Source: Lentisphaerota bacterium (GTDB taxonomy: Bacteria; Verrucomicrobiota; Kiritimatiellia; RFP12; UBA1067). From it: 16,948 nt of DNA. The notes below the pieces were generated by a model. That model saw only the letters and a program-made list of their open reading frames with translations, ran no database searches and had not been told where the DNA came from. Positions 5,969 to 14,413 of the stretch are shown here, piece after piece (position 1 is the stretch's first letter; each line of letters starts with the position of its first letter). The position numbers were made by a program, and so were the translations under genes. The stretch is from positions 1 through 16,948 of the forward strand of contig JALHET010000016.1 of assembly GCA_022839525.1 (NCBI GenBank), written 5' to 3'.

Positions 5969-7864
5969 ATGAAAAAACTTCTCTTTGCTGTTGCGACAAT
6001 CGCGGCAGGCCTTGTTTTCGCTGACTTTTCACCTGATACGTTGGCATTCTACCCGTTCACCGACGGCGCGGCGGGCGATAGCGCCAATGGCGTGACGCTG
6101 AAGAATGCCGTCGCGCCGGGTACGAATGACGCGGTCAGTGTGCAATACGACTATCCGTCAACGGCGGCGAAGGGCGTCATCCGGTTCGATGACGACGTGC
6201 CGGGTTCCTATCTCTTTGACGACGTGACGCTGGCCTTGCCCGATCCCGTCTGTTCCCATCTGCGTTCGATCCTGATTACGACCGATGTCACGGATGCGTC
6301 TCAGGCTCCGGATTCCTATGCGGGCCGGAGCGGCGGCTATATTTCGCTTCCGGACATCTCGACCGAATTATCGAAGTGCGGCACGAGCGGCTTTACCGTC
6401 GAGTTTTTCTGGAAGATTCCGACCGAGGAGCCCTATCCCTGCACCTGGGCGGCAGCGCTGACCCTGGATGTCGGCATCACCGACGCCGGCGGCACGAACA
6501 GGAAGGTGTCGGTCGCCTTTCCTGTGGGAGGACCCGACGTGGCACACGGAAGGTATCTGAGTGTCTTTACCTCGCCTTGGGGCAGTTATGCGGACTACGG
6601 CGCGCCGATTTCCTATGGCGAGTGGCATCATCTCGCCCTAACGTTTACCAGCGGCGTCTTCAAAGTCGTCGGCGACTACACGGCCACCGCATCCATCAGC
6701 GGGCTGACGGTCAGCGAAATCCAGATGGCGAAGGAAATCAAGCTGGGCATGCGCTATGACAATGCTTTTGCGGGCTTCCACGGCAAGATCGCGGGCCTCC
6801 GCTTCTCGAAGCGCCCGTTGGCCGTCAGCGAGTACCTGAAGGCGTCGGACCGTTCCCGTTACCGCAACGTGCGCGAACCCGATTTGCTGACGGTTGACAC
6901 GAACACGGTGGCGTTCTATTCCTTCAAGGAGGGTGCCGGACGTGTCGGGGAACAGACGGGAGACGCCGTCATGCTGAACGACGTCTCCAACAATTATCCG
7001 GGCGTGAGTGCCAAGGCCGGCGGGGTGTTCCCGGCCTACAGCGACGATGCGCCGGGGCCGTATGTCTTCGTCGGCTACGGCAGGGATAAGACGGCCTTCT
7101 GCACCAACGCGATGTCGCTTTCCTTCGGCGGCGGCAAGGTTGACTTCGAGGGGATCGGCACGGCGCTCTCGGAGCTGGACGAGAGCACGATCGAGTTCTT
7201 CTGGAAGATGGCGCCGGACGAGGCGATCGTCGGCTGGAAGGCGACGATGGCCTGGGACGGCGGCTATTTGCGGAATGGCGCTTCCTATCCGCTTTCCCTG
7301 ATTATTCCGCTTGCTGACCAAACTTCCCAATTTGGCAGGGAAATTCGCCTGGTCAGGCAGGGGAAGGTCAGTGAATATGACGGCTTCATTATTGTGCGGA
7401 CCTATGCCGATCTTCCCGAGGATGGCTTGTGGCATCATATTGCCGTCACCTATAAGAACGGCGAGGTCGGCCTCTATGCGGACTATTCCAAGGTCGGCGC
7501 AGTCGGCGGGTTCACCCGGGCGGAGCTGGCCGGGTCCGTGCCGTTTCAGTTGGGGCTCGGCAACTACCGTGGCAAGATCGCCTGCCTGCGCGTCAGCAAG
7601 AAGGCGCTCGATCCGTCGGGCATGATCTACGCCTCGTCCGATCCCTCCTGTTATCCCAGCAAGACGCTCATCCGCCTGCGCCTGGACGGGACGGTTGGCG
7701 CGAACGCTGATTCCACCAACCTGCCGAACATCGCGCCGAGTTACACCGACGTCAACCCCGGCATCTTTGCCTACGGTACGCAGTCGTTCCCGGCGATCGA
7801 TCGCGCCAACGGCTCGACCGCTGGCCCCGCGGGTGTCTTCCCGGTATTCAGCGCCTCCAAGTGA
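5969..7864 (+). CDS. Secreted LamG-domain protein, ended by an in-frame TGA
   Basis: The start ATG 5969 opens a clear signal peptide: MKKLLFAVATIAAGLVFA, with cleavage before DFSPDT. The longer frame from 5834 would bury it. Two LamG/concanavalin-A-like jelly-roll domains follow, each opening with a TLAFYPFTDG or TVAFYSFKEG strand. Each contains EFFWK in its middle and a WHH motif (residues 219-221 and 488-490), then a GKIAGLRFSK or GKIACLRVSK strand. A third domain begins at about residue 570 (IRLRLDGTVG) and is cut by TGA at codon 632 (7862-7864). The same frame continues downstream with the rest of the domain. LamG domains bind carbohydrate or protein ligands; no catalytic motif is seen. 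It is first in the cluster with the DUF6067 hydrolases, so a substrate-binding or surface role is likely but inferred. Confidence 0.85.
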   Translation: MKKLLFAVATIAAGLVFADFSPDTLAFYPFTDGAAGDSANGVTLKNAVAPGTNDAVSVQYDYPSTAAKGVIRFDDDVPGSYLFDDVTLALPDPVCSHLRSILITTDVTDASQAPDSYAGRSGGYISLPDISTELSKCGTSGFTVEFFWKIPTEEPYPCTWAAALTLDVGITDAGGTNRKVSVAFPVGGPDVAHGRYLSVFTSPWGSYADYGAPISYGEWHHLALTFTSGVFKVVGDYTATASISGLTVSEIQMAKEIKLGMRYDNAFAGFHGKIAGLRFSKRPLAVSEYLKASDRSRYRNVREPDLLTVDTNTVAFYSFKEGAGRVGEQTGDAVMLNDVSNNYPGVSAKAGGVFPAYSDDAPGPYVFVGYGRDKTAFCTNAMSLSFGGGKVDFEGIGTALSELDESTIEFFWKMAPDEAIVGWKATMAWDGGYLRNGASYPLSLIIPLADQTSQFGREIRLVRQGKVSEYDGFIIVRTYADLPEDGLWHHIAVTYKNGEVGLYADYSKVGAVGGFTRAELAGSVPFQLGLGNYRGKIACLRVSKKALDPSGMIYASSDPSCYPSKTLIRLRLDGTVGANADSTNLPNIAPSYTDVNPGIFAYGTQSFPAIDRANGSTAGPAGVFPVFSASK

Positions 7865-8515
7865 TGGACGAAGGTCTGCGAGTCGGCGGCGGCGGATCCG
7901 CTCGACAACCTCACCTCGGTGCAATTCAGCACGGTGCCGAAGACTTCGGGGTCCGAGATGTTCGCATCCGGTCCCAGTGTCCGCGTCTATTCGGCCCTGG
8001 ACGAGACGATGACGGTCGAGGCCTTCGTCAAGTTCGACTTCAACGGGTTCTGGTCGCACATCGGATCGCTGTGGAACGAGACGCGTGACCGCGTGACGCT
8101 GTTGGCGGAGTCCAAGGACGGCGGCGCGAAGTGGAATCTGCAGATCGCCGACGCGAAGAGTGAAACCGGCTCCAAGATCAAATTGGAGACGTTCTGTACA
8201 GACAACAATTGGCACTCAGCGTCGTGGACGATCGGCAGTGCGATTCGCAACAAGTGGCATCACTTCGCCGTCATCTACGACAAGGAGAACCTGACGATGA
8301 CCGTCTACTGCGATTATGAACAGGTCATCAACCTGGCGCTGCCCGCCCCGCTGGCGCTTGAGACCTGCAACATGTTCAGCTTCGCCGGCGGCGCGAACAA
8401 CCAGCCGTTTGACGGCTGGATCGACGAATATCGCGTCACGCGAGGCATTCTCGGGGTGGACGAGTTCCTGCGGCCGGAAGGCCGGCTGCTGGGAACGACG
8501 CTGCAGGTTCGCTGA
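7865..8515 (+). pseudogene. 3' remainder of the interrupted LamG gene (third LamG domain)
   Basis: In the same frame as the upstream gene, directly after its TGA, the sequence continues WTKVCESAAADPLDNLTSV and then a full LamG domain. The third WHH (codons 763-765 counted from ATG 5969) and DGWIDEYRVTRG match the positions seen in domains 1 and 2. The frame ends at TGA 8513-8515. A GTG at 7919 could start a 198-residue product, but it has no ribosome site or signal peptide. Most likely this is the tail of one 848-codon gene broken by a nonsense mutation or a sequencing error. Its stop overlaps the next ATG as TGATG, so translation of this tail would couple to the hydrolase gene. Confidence 0.75.
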
Positions 8516-11316
8516 TGCGTGGTGTAACGATTTTGACGACGGCCCTGCTCTGCGGGCCTCTGATGGCGGCAGTGAAACTGATCCTCCCGGCGGGAACGGA
8601 GGATGAGCCGAGCGCAGTGGCGCCGATCACGCCCTGTGACGAGCCCATCGCCTTCTGGTGGGATGAGACGGCTTTTCATGCCGGGAAGCAGGCGTTTGCC
8701 TGGAAGGACATCGGCGTGGAGCCGGCGGACGGCGTGAAATTCCGTGTCCGCTACGTCACGGGCGGTCCTGCGGACATGGACATCGACTGCATGATCGACC
8801 TTTCGCGTCCGCGTTTCGAGATCGGCTCCTTTGGCGTCATCGGCAACCAGGCGATCACCAACCGTATCCGGATACTCCCGTCGAAGGACGGCAACATGCG
8901 CAGCTACTTCGTGGCGCAGGGGCAGACTCCCGACTTCCTTAACCTGTCGAAGGGCCTGCCGGTCCGGAAGGGTGTGCCGTACGAATTCGAGATCACGGGG
9001 CCCGGCCCCTCCAGCGGCGACACCTGGTATCATCTCTACGATACGGACGGTGCCAGAATCTACTTCTCGGGTACCGAGTTCCATGATCCGAAGCTCCTGT
9101 TCGACTTCCAGTACATCTGGACGAAGCCCGAGAAGAAGCTGATGTACGTCGTCACGCGGAACTGGACGGAGGGACTGCCCGGCAACTATACGTTGCGGAT
9201 CACGGCGAAAGACCTCCAGAGCAATACGCTCGGCAGTTGGACGAGGAGCCAGAGGATGCGCAAGGTCTGGGGGCTGGATGAATACGCCTTTGACGTCGCC
9301 GACCTGCCGCCCGGCTTCTATTGGATGAACGTCGAGTATCTGGATGCGGACGGCAAGACGGTCCATGCCGACAAGGCACGCTACATGCGGCCGACGGAGA
9401 CGATGCCGTGGGACGGCACGACACTGGGCGCGGAGGACACCGTGCCGCCGCCGTGGCCGGCACCCGAATTCGCCGCCGACGGCACGTTCCGCTGCTGGAA
9501 TCGCGTCATCCGGTTCGGCGGCGCGGGGCTCGTCTCCTCGATCGTCAACGGGGGACGCGAGCAGCTCGCCGCGCCGGCTGCGGTGATTCTGGACGGACGC
9601 GAGCTCTCCTTCGATGTTGCGCTGAAGGAGAAGAAGACGAGTTCCGCGACCTACCGGCTGACGGCGCGCGGGGCGGATATTGCCGTCGACGCCGTCTGTG
9701 ATTTCGACGGCTACGTGCGCTTTTCCCTTGAGTACGGCGGGGGCGTGAAGTCGCTCGCCTGGCGGACGGCGCTTCGGCGCGACCAGGTTTTCTCGTTCAA
9801 CAAGTCCGGTACGGCGGCGGACACCGCGGTGCTGGGCAAAGACGGGACGCTTGACCTTGCCTATGACGCGAACGCGCATCCGTGGCTCTGGGCGGGCGAC
9901 GCCGTTGTCGGCCTGCTCTTCGGCATCGTCGACCTGCACGGCACGCACGTGAAAGACCTCGCGACGAGCGCGCGCGCTGTCACGTCGGCGGAGGCTTTCA
10001 CGGTCACGCAGAACCTCGTCGACACGCCTTATACGGGCGACCAGAGGCGCACCGTCGCGTTCTACCTCGAGCCGACGCCCGTCAAGCCGAAGAACCTCGA
10101 TCTTGCCGCCGTCCCGTCCGACCGGATCGTCGGCTGGACCGGCCACCTGTGCGACTACTTCGAAATCAAGTATCCTGGCTTCGAGGATCCGCACCTCTTC
10201 AAGAAGTTCATCGACATGGTCAAGCAGGGCAAGCGCGTGTTCTTCTACAACGGCACGAGCGGCACTTCGCCGGAGAGTCCGTTCTGGGGCTGGTACCGCC
10301 GCGACTGGGTGAGGGGCGGCGATCCGTCCTATTATGCCCACGAGGCGCCGATCTGGAAGGATCAGGAGTGGAAGCGCCGCATCGGCAACTGGACGTACGG
10401 CTGTCTGAATTCGAAGAGCTTCTTCGAGTCGAAGCTCTGGGGCGTCAACTGGTACCTCCATGTCGCGCCGGAGATCAAAGATCTCTACTTCGACCTCGCC
10501 AACCCGAACTTCGGAGGATGCATGAGTCCGTACCACCCATGCCGCTGGACTGACGACTTCGGCCGGACGATGGCAGGCAAGAATCTGGACGCGACACGTG
10601 AGTTCCACAAGCGCGTCTATCGGCTCGTGAAAGCGAAGAACGCCGACGGTGCGCTCTTCGGGCACACGACGGACACCCGGACGCCGTCTGACGTCTTCTT
10701 TGACATGCTGACGATGGGCGAGTCGCTGGCCTCCCGCGTCCGCTGGCAAGACAGCTACTACGATATCTACACGCCGGAACTCATGCAGTCGATGTTCGCG
10801 CCGCGCGCCGCGGACACGATCGTCCGCACACCGCCGCAGTTCCTGCGCTGGCGCGAGTGCTGGGATCCGGTCGGCTACGCGAACTACAATCCGCACGAGC
10901 CGAAGCTTGAGCGGGCGATCCGCCACTGCATCGCCTATATCAAGATCCACGACGTGGTCATTCCGCGCGCGCCGCACGACCGGGAGGGACCGCAGTTCGC
11001 CGCGGTGGAGTATCCGATCTCCCGACTTGGAGTCGATCGGAAGTACTGGTGCTATTACACGCCGGGCGAAGTGCCCGTGGCGTTGTCCGCCCCCGGTTCG
11101 CGGCAACTCTGGGCGTATTTTAAGAACGACCACCGCGCGATCCTGATCGTCCTGAACGACACGGACGCCGCAGTTGAGCAGGCGGTGTCGGTGAAGGGTC
11201 TCTCGGCGAAGGGCGTCGAACTGTTGGACAAGTCGACGTACGACTTCACGTCCGGCGCCTGTGCGCTGAAGCTCGGCCCGCGCGGGGCGAAGTTCATTGC
11301 TTTTGACCTGAAATAA
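8515..11316 (+). CDS. Secreted GH123-like (DUF6067) putative glycoside hydrolase, copy 1
   Basis: A 933-residue protein with signal peptide MRGVTILTTALLCGPLMAA. An N-terminal beta-rich region spans about 20-295. A block starting at about residue 305, EDTVPPPWPAPEF then FRCWNRVIRF and ELSFDVAL, matches the GH123 N-terminal-like domain called DUF6067. A TIM-barrel-like region follows at about 540-860 (GWTGHLCDYFEIKYPGFEDP, RVFFYNGTSG, DLYFDLANP). A beta domain closes it at 862-933 (AILIVLNDTDAAVEQAV). The WTDDFGR segment with acidic residues D680/D681, shortly before KRVYRLVKAKNADGALFGH, is the best candidate active-site region. That is inference from where conserved acids sit in related barrels. 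The substrate is unknown; the characterised GH123 enzyme acts on beta-N-acetylgalactosamine, which need not hold here. The ATG overlaps the preceding stop (TGATG), so it depends on upstream translation. Confidence 0.8.
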   Translation: MRGVTILTTALLCGPLMAAVKLILPAGTEDEPSAVAPITPCDEPIAFWWDETAFHAGKQAFAWKDIGVEPADGVKFRVRYVTGGPADMDIDCMIDLSRPRFEIGSFGVIGNQAITNRIRILPSKDGNMRSYFVAQGQTPDFLNLSKGLPVRKGVPYEFEITGPGPSSGDTWYHLYDTDGARIYFSGTEFHDPKLLFDFQYIWTKPEKKLMYVVTRNWTEGLPGNYTLRITAKDLQSNTLGSWTRSQRMRKVWGLDEYAFDVADLPPGFYWMNVEYLDADGKTVHADKARYMRPTETMPWDGTTLGAEDTVPPPWPAPEFAADGTFRCWNRVIRFGGAGLVSSIVNGGREQLAAPAAVILDGRELSFDVALKEKKTSSATYRLTARGADIAVDAVCDFDGYVRFSLEYGGGVKSLAWRTALRRDQVFSFNKSGTAADTAVLGKDGTLDLAYDANAHPWLWAGDAVVGLLFGIVDLHGTHVKDLATSARAVTSAEAFTVTQNLVDTPYTGDQRRTVAFYLEPTPVKPKNLDLAAVPSDRIVGWTGHLCDYFEIKYPGFEDPHLFKKFIDMVKQGKRVFFYNGTSGTSPESPFWGWYRRDWVRGGDPSYYAHEAPIWKDQEWKRRIGNWTYGCLNSKSFFESKLWGVNWYLHVAPEIKDLYFDLANPNFGGCMSPYHPCRWTDDFGRTMAGKNLDATREFHKRVYRLVKAKNADGALFGHTTDTRTPSDVFFDMLTMGESLASRVRWQDSYYDIYTPELMQSMFAPRAADTIVRTPPQFLRWRECWDPVGYANYNPHEPKLERAIRHCIAYIKIHDVVIPRAPHDREGPQFAAVEYPISRLGVDRKYWCYYTPGEVPVALSAPGSRQLWAYFKNDHRAILIVLNDTDAAVEQAVSVKGLSAKGVELLDKSTYDFTSGACALKLGPRGAKFIAFDLK
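10606..10665 (+). repeat. 60-bp perfect repeat, copy 1 (in first DUF6067 gene)
   Basis: Identical base for base to 13386-13445 in the second DUF6067 gene, flanked on both sides by mismatches. It encodes HKRVYRLVKAKNADGALFGH in both genes in the same frame. Neighbouring parts of the two genes differ at many third positions, so the block is unusually conserved at DNA level. Confidence 0.95.
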
Positions 11317-11336
11317 CCTGTTGGGATGCTAAAGAG

Positions 11337-14096
11337 ATGACAAGTCTGAATCTGCTGCTGGCAGTCCTGAAGATGGCGTTTCCGGCGGGAAGCGCCACGG
11401 AACCGAGTGCGGTCGCGCCGCTGGAGCTGACGGGCGAGGAAGTCTCGTTCTGGTGGGACGCAGAGGCGTTCCATGTCGGCGAGAAGGCGTACGCCTGGAA
11501 AGACCTCGGCGTGACGCCGACGGACGGCGCGAAGTTCCGCATCTCCCTGCCTGACACCGTCTTCCGCGAGAAAAACGCGCTGGAGGGGATGATCGACCTC
11601 TCCGCCTCACGTTACCGCATCCCGTCGTTCGGCCCGATCGGCGGCAGCGATATCGAGACCGACGTCGAGGTGCAGTGCGCGAAGACGGGGCAGCTCTACA
11701 GTTGTCTTTACGCCTCCGGCGCGACGCAGGACTTCCTGAACCTGCCGACGACGAAGAAGGTGAAGGCCGGCGAGAAAGCCGTGTTCAAGGTCGTCGGCCG
11801 CGGCTCGTCGAGCGGCACGGGCTATTACGAATTAGAGGACGCGGACGGCAAGCCGCTCTACAGCGTCAGCGGCTGGTACCGCGATCCCGAGCTGACGTTT
11901 GATTTCAAGTACGTCTGGACGGACATCGAGAAGCGGATCCTGCACGTGCGGATCGCCGGCTGGACGGATGAGGACGGCCACGTGCTACGTGTGCGGGCGC
12001 TTGACTATCACTCTGACACGATCGGCGACTGGACGAAATCGGTGCCGTTCGGGAAGCTCTGGGGCGAGCGCGAGATCGAGGTCGATGTCAACGACCTGCC
12101 GACGGGCTTCTACTGGCTTCATTTCGACTGTCTCGACGCTGCCGGAAAGCTCGTCTACACGGAGAAGGCACCCTACCTGAAGCCCGGTGCGAAGATGCCG
12201 TGGGACGACAACCAGCTCGGGACGGAGGACACAGTACCGCCGCCATGGACGGCGCCCGAGTTCCTGCCGGACGGGACGTTCCGCTGCTGGGAACGCGCGA
12301 TCAAACTCGGCGGCAAGGGCCTTGTCTCGTCCGTGCGGCACGGCGGAAAGGAACTCCTGACGGCACCGGTCGCGCTGATCGCTGACGGCACAGCTTTGAC
12401 GTTCGATGTCGTTCCCGCGAAGGTGGGGAAGAGCGTCGGTAGCTACTGCCTGAAGGCGCGCGAGGCCGACATCGAGGTCAGGGTGACATGCGAGTTCGAC
12501 GGCTTCATGGTGTTCGAGGCGAGCTATCCGACGACAGTGAAGTCGCTCCAGTGGCGCGTCGCGGTGTCACGCGACTTCGTGACCGGCTTCGACGACTGCT
12601 CGTCGGAGATGAACCCGAACATCCGATTCCCGAAGGACGCGACGCCGGCGTTCGACTTCGACCCGTCGAAGGTACACATGTGGTGGATGCCGGGCCGGAA
12701 GGGCTTGATGGGCGGCATCCTCAATTTGCACGGCTGGCATGCGAAGAACCTGGTGAACGCTGGGCGCGTCGCGTCGACGGCGGATGAGATCTCCGTGACG
12801 ACGACGTTCGTGGACTGCCCGATGGCGGCCGGGCCGCGGCGGACGGTGAAGTTCTACCTCGAGCCGACGCCGGTCAAGCCAAAGGATCTTAAGCTCGCTT
12901 CCGTGGACGAGACGAAGCGCATCACCTGGACGGGACACGTCTGCAAGTTCTTCGAGGTGAAGTATCCGGGCTTCGAGGATCCGGTTCCCGTCAAGCGCTT
13001 CGCGGACGAGCTTAAGGCCGGCAAGCGCGTCTTCTGGTACAACGGCTCGAGCGGCGTCTCGCCGGAGGACCCGTTCTGGAACTGGTACCGCGTCGAGTGG
13101 CACATGAAGGGGCTGGATTATTTCGCCCACGAGGCGCCGAAGACCGGCCGTCCGAGCTGGCGCCGCGGCAGTTGGGCGTATGCCTGTCTCAACTCCAAGA
13201 GCTACTTCGATTACAAGGTCTGGGGGATCAACTGGTACCTGAACGACATGTGCAAGGATTCGAAGGACCTCTACTTCGACTTGGCGAACCCGCACCTCTG
13301 CCGCAACGAAAGGCACGGTTGCGCGTGGAAGGATGACTTCGGGCGGACGATGTATGACATGGCGATCCTGCAGACGCGCGAGCTTCACAAGCGCGTCTAT
13401 CGGCTCGTGAAAGCGAAGAACGCCGACGGTGCGCTCTTCGGGCACGTCAGTTGCAAGATGTGCCCGTCGGGCGTCTTTTTCGACATGATCTGCGCCAGCG
13501 AGGGCTTTGCCTTCTCCGTCGTGAAGAACAACTACACGTACTTCGACCTTTACACCCCGGAGGTGATGGAGTCGTTTTTCGTGCCGCGGGCTCAGGAATT
13601 TGTGTTCAGCACCTCGCCGCAGCTCCTTCGGGCGCGGGAGTGCTGGGCGCCGCATCTCTATCGCACGTATGACTGCAACACGCCAGAAAACGTGCGGGCG
13701 ATCCGGCATGTCCTCGCCTATACGAAGATCTACGACCTCATTATGGATCGCGGTCCGCACGACCGCGAGGGCTGGCAGTTCTACCGCGTCGATTCCGAGA
13801 TCCGCAAGCTACGCGAGGGCGGCGTCTACTCCGCCTTCTACTTGGAGAGCGAGCCGCTGGTGTCGCTGTCGAAGCCTGGGCCGCGGCAGCTCTGGGCCTG
13901 GTTCGCCAAGGGGAAGGACGGCGTCCTGATTGTCCTGAACGACACGGACGACGCAGTCGAGCAGACGGTGTCGGTGAAGGGCCTTTCGGCGAAGGGCATC
14001 GAACTGCTGGACAAGTCGACGTACGACTTCACGTCCGGCGCCTGTTCGCTGAAGCTCGCGCCTCGCGAGGCGAAGTTCATTAGGTTGGGCCGGTAA
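11337..14096 (+). CDS. GH123-like (DUF6067) putative glycoside hydrolase, copy 2
   Basis: A 919-residue paralogue of the preceding gene, colinear through its whole length. It has the FWWDAEAFHVGEKAYAWKD opening, EDTVPPPWTAPEF at about 297, a barrel region from about 534 (GHVCKFFEVKYPGFEDP) with WKDDFGR (D666/D667), and a closing beta domain from 849. The two differ most in the N-terminal third and in barrel loops, as expected for enzymes with related but different linkages. The N-terminus (MTSLNLLLAVLKMAFPAG) is hydrophobic but short and lacks a basic residue before the core, so export is less certain than for copy 1. The start is 20 bases after the first gene ends, with only a weak AAAGAG upstream. 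It ends at TAA 14094-14096. Substrate and catalytic residues are unproven. Confidence 0.8.
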   Translation: MTSLNLLLAVLKMAFPAGSATEPSAVAPLELTGEEVSFWWDAEAFHVGEKAYAWKDLGVTPTDGAKFRISLPDTVFREKNALEGMIDLSASRYRIPSFGPIGGSDIETDVEVQCAKTGQLYSCLYASGATQDFLNLPTTKKVKAGEKAVFKVVGRGSSSGTGYYELEDADGKPLYSVSGWYRDPELTFDFKYVWTDIEKRILHVRIAGWTDEDGHVLRVRALDYHSDTIGDWTKSVPFGKLWGEREIEVDVNDLPTGFYWLHFDCLDAAGKLVYTEKAPYLKPGAKMPWDDNQLGTEDTVPPPWTAPEFLPDGTFRCWERAIKLGGKGLVSSVRHGGKELLTAPVALIADGTALTFDVVPAKVGKSVGSYCLKAREADIEVRVTCEFDGFMVFEASYPTTVKSLQWRVAVSRDFVTGFDDCSSEMNPNIRFPKDATPAFDFDPSKVHMWWMPGRKGLMGGILNLHGWHAKNLVNAGRVASTADEISVTTTFVDCPMAAGPRRTVKFYLEPTPVKPKDLKLASVDETKRITWTGHVCKFFEVKYPGFEDPVPVKRFADELKAGKRVFWYNGSSGVSPEDPFWNWYRVEWHMKGLDYFAHEAPKTGRPSWRRGSWAYACLNSKSYFDYKVWGINWYLNDMCKDSKDLYFDLANPHLCRNERHGCAWKDDFGRTMYDMAILQTRELHKRVYRLVKAKNADGALFGHVSCKMCPSGVFFDMICASEGFAFSVVKNNYTYFDLYTPEVMESFFVPRAQEFVFSTSPQLLRARECWAPHLYRTYDCNTPENVRAIRHVLAYTKIYDLIMDRGPHDREGWQFYRVDSEIRKLREGGVYSAFYLESEPLVSLSKPGPRQLWAWFAKGKDGVLIVLNDTDDAVEQTVSVKGLSAKGIELLDKSTYDFTSGACSLKLAPREAKFIRLGR
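13386..13445 (+). repeat. 60-bp perfect repeat, copy 2 (in second DUF6067 gene)
   Basis: Partner of 10606-10665, same orientation and frame. A second long identical run of 36 bases, starting GACAAGTCGACGTACGACTT, lies near the 3' ends of both genes (about 11227-11262 and 14010-14045). The C-terminal coding parts are therefore the most alike. Confidence 0.95.
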
Positions 14097-14121
14097 GGCG
14101 TCTGAAGGAGGAAGACGGGGA

Positions 14122-14214
14122 ATGACGGGAGCCTCGCTTGTGGCCGTCGCATTGGCGGCGGCGTTGCAGATGGACTACCGCCGGTCCCCGCCGCTTAACC
14201 ATCAACGATCTTGA
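14122..14214 (+). pseudogene. Truncated secreted-protein gene (signal-peptide head only)
   Basis: A strong ribosome site, GAAGGAGG (14104-14111), precedes ATG 14122. Thirty codons start with a signal-peptide-like stretch, MTGASLVAVALAAALQ, then MDYRRSPPLN, and end at TGA 14212-14214. A good initiation site plus export signal with almost no mature protein means the body of the gene has been lost. The break lies where the opposite-strand transposase fragment begins (about 14196-14215). The spacing of 25 bases after copy 2 shows it was the next gene in the operon. Its original function cannot be told. Confidence 0.55.
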
Positions 14215-14291
14215 ATCCCGCCCAACTCGCAAGCCTCGTACACAAAGACCTTGTCGCGCTCCATGTGGTTTAGTAATGTTTCTACACGCAT
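14202..14291 (-). pseudogene. N-terminal fragment of an ISL3-like transposase
   Basis: On the minus strand an AGGAGG ribosome site precedes ATG 14291. The product is MRVETLLNHMERDKVFVYEA plus nine residues, then TGA at 14204-14202. The pattern V-x-T-L-L-N-x-x-E-x-x-K-x-F-V-Y-E is that of the N-terminus of ISL3-type zinc-ribbon transposases, just before the cysteine cluster. The rest of the protein is absent. No clear terminal inverted repeats or target duplication were found. 14292-14413 holds no other recognisable feature except the ribosome site of the next gene. Confidence 0.45.
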
Positions 14292-14413
14292 CCGGCGTTG
14301 TTCGTCCTCCTCTGTTCTTTCACACAAGAAGGATTCCCGGATGCGCCTTTGTCATTCAACTGTCCCCCACAGATTCTAGTGATGCGACGAAAAATGAAAA
14401 CAGGGAGTGAGTC

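Noticed and set aside
7862..7864. UGA reassigned to an amino acid in this organism
   Set aside because: Several genes here end in TGA (for example 8513-8515) and tryptophan is encoded by TGG throughout; no selenocysteine insertion structure was apparent.
8314..11133. Very long minus-strand ORF opposite the first DUF6067 gene
   Set aside because: An Arg/Val/Asp-rich shadow frame created by GC-biased codons of the real gene; no domain features and no ribosome site. The same applies to 6638-8215, 12567-13760, 3820-4968 and 3052-3807.
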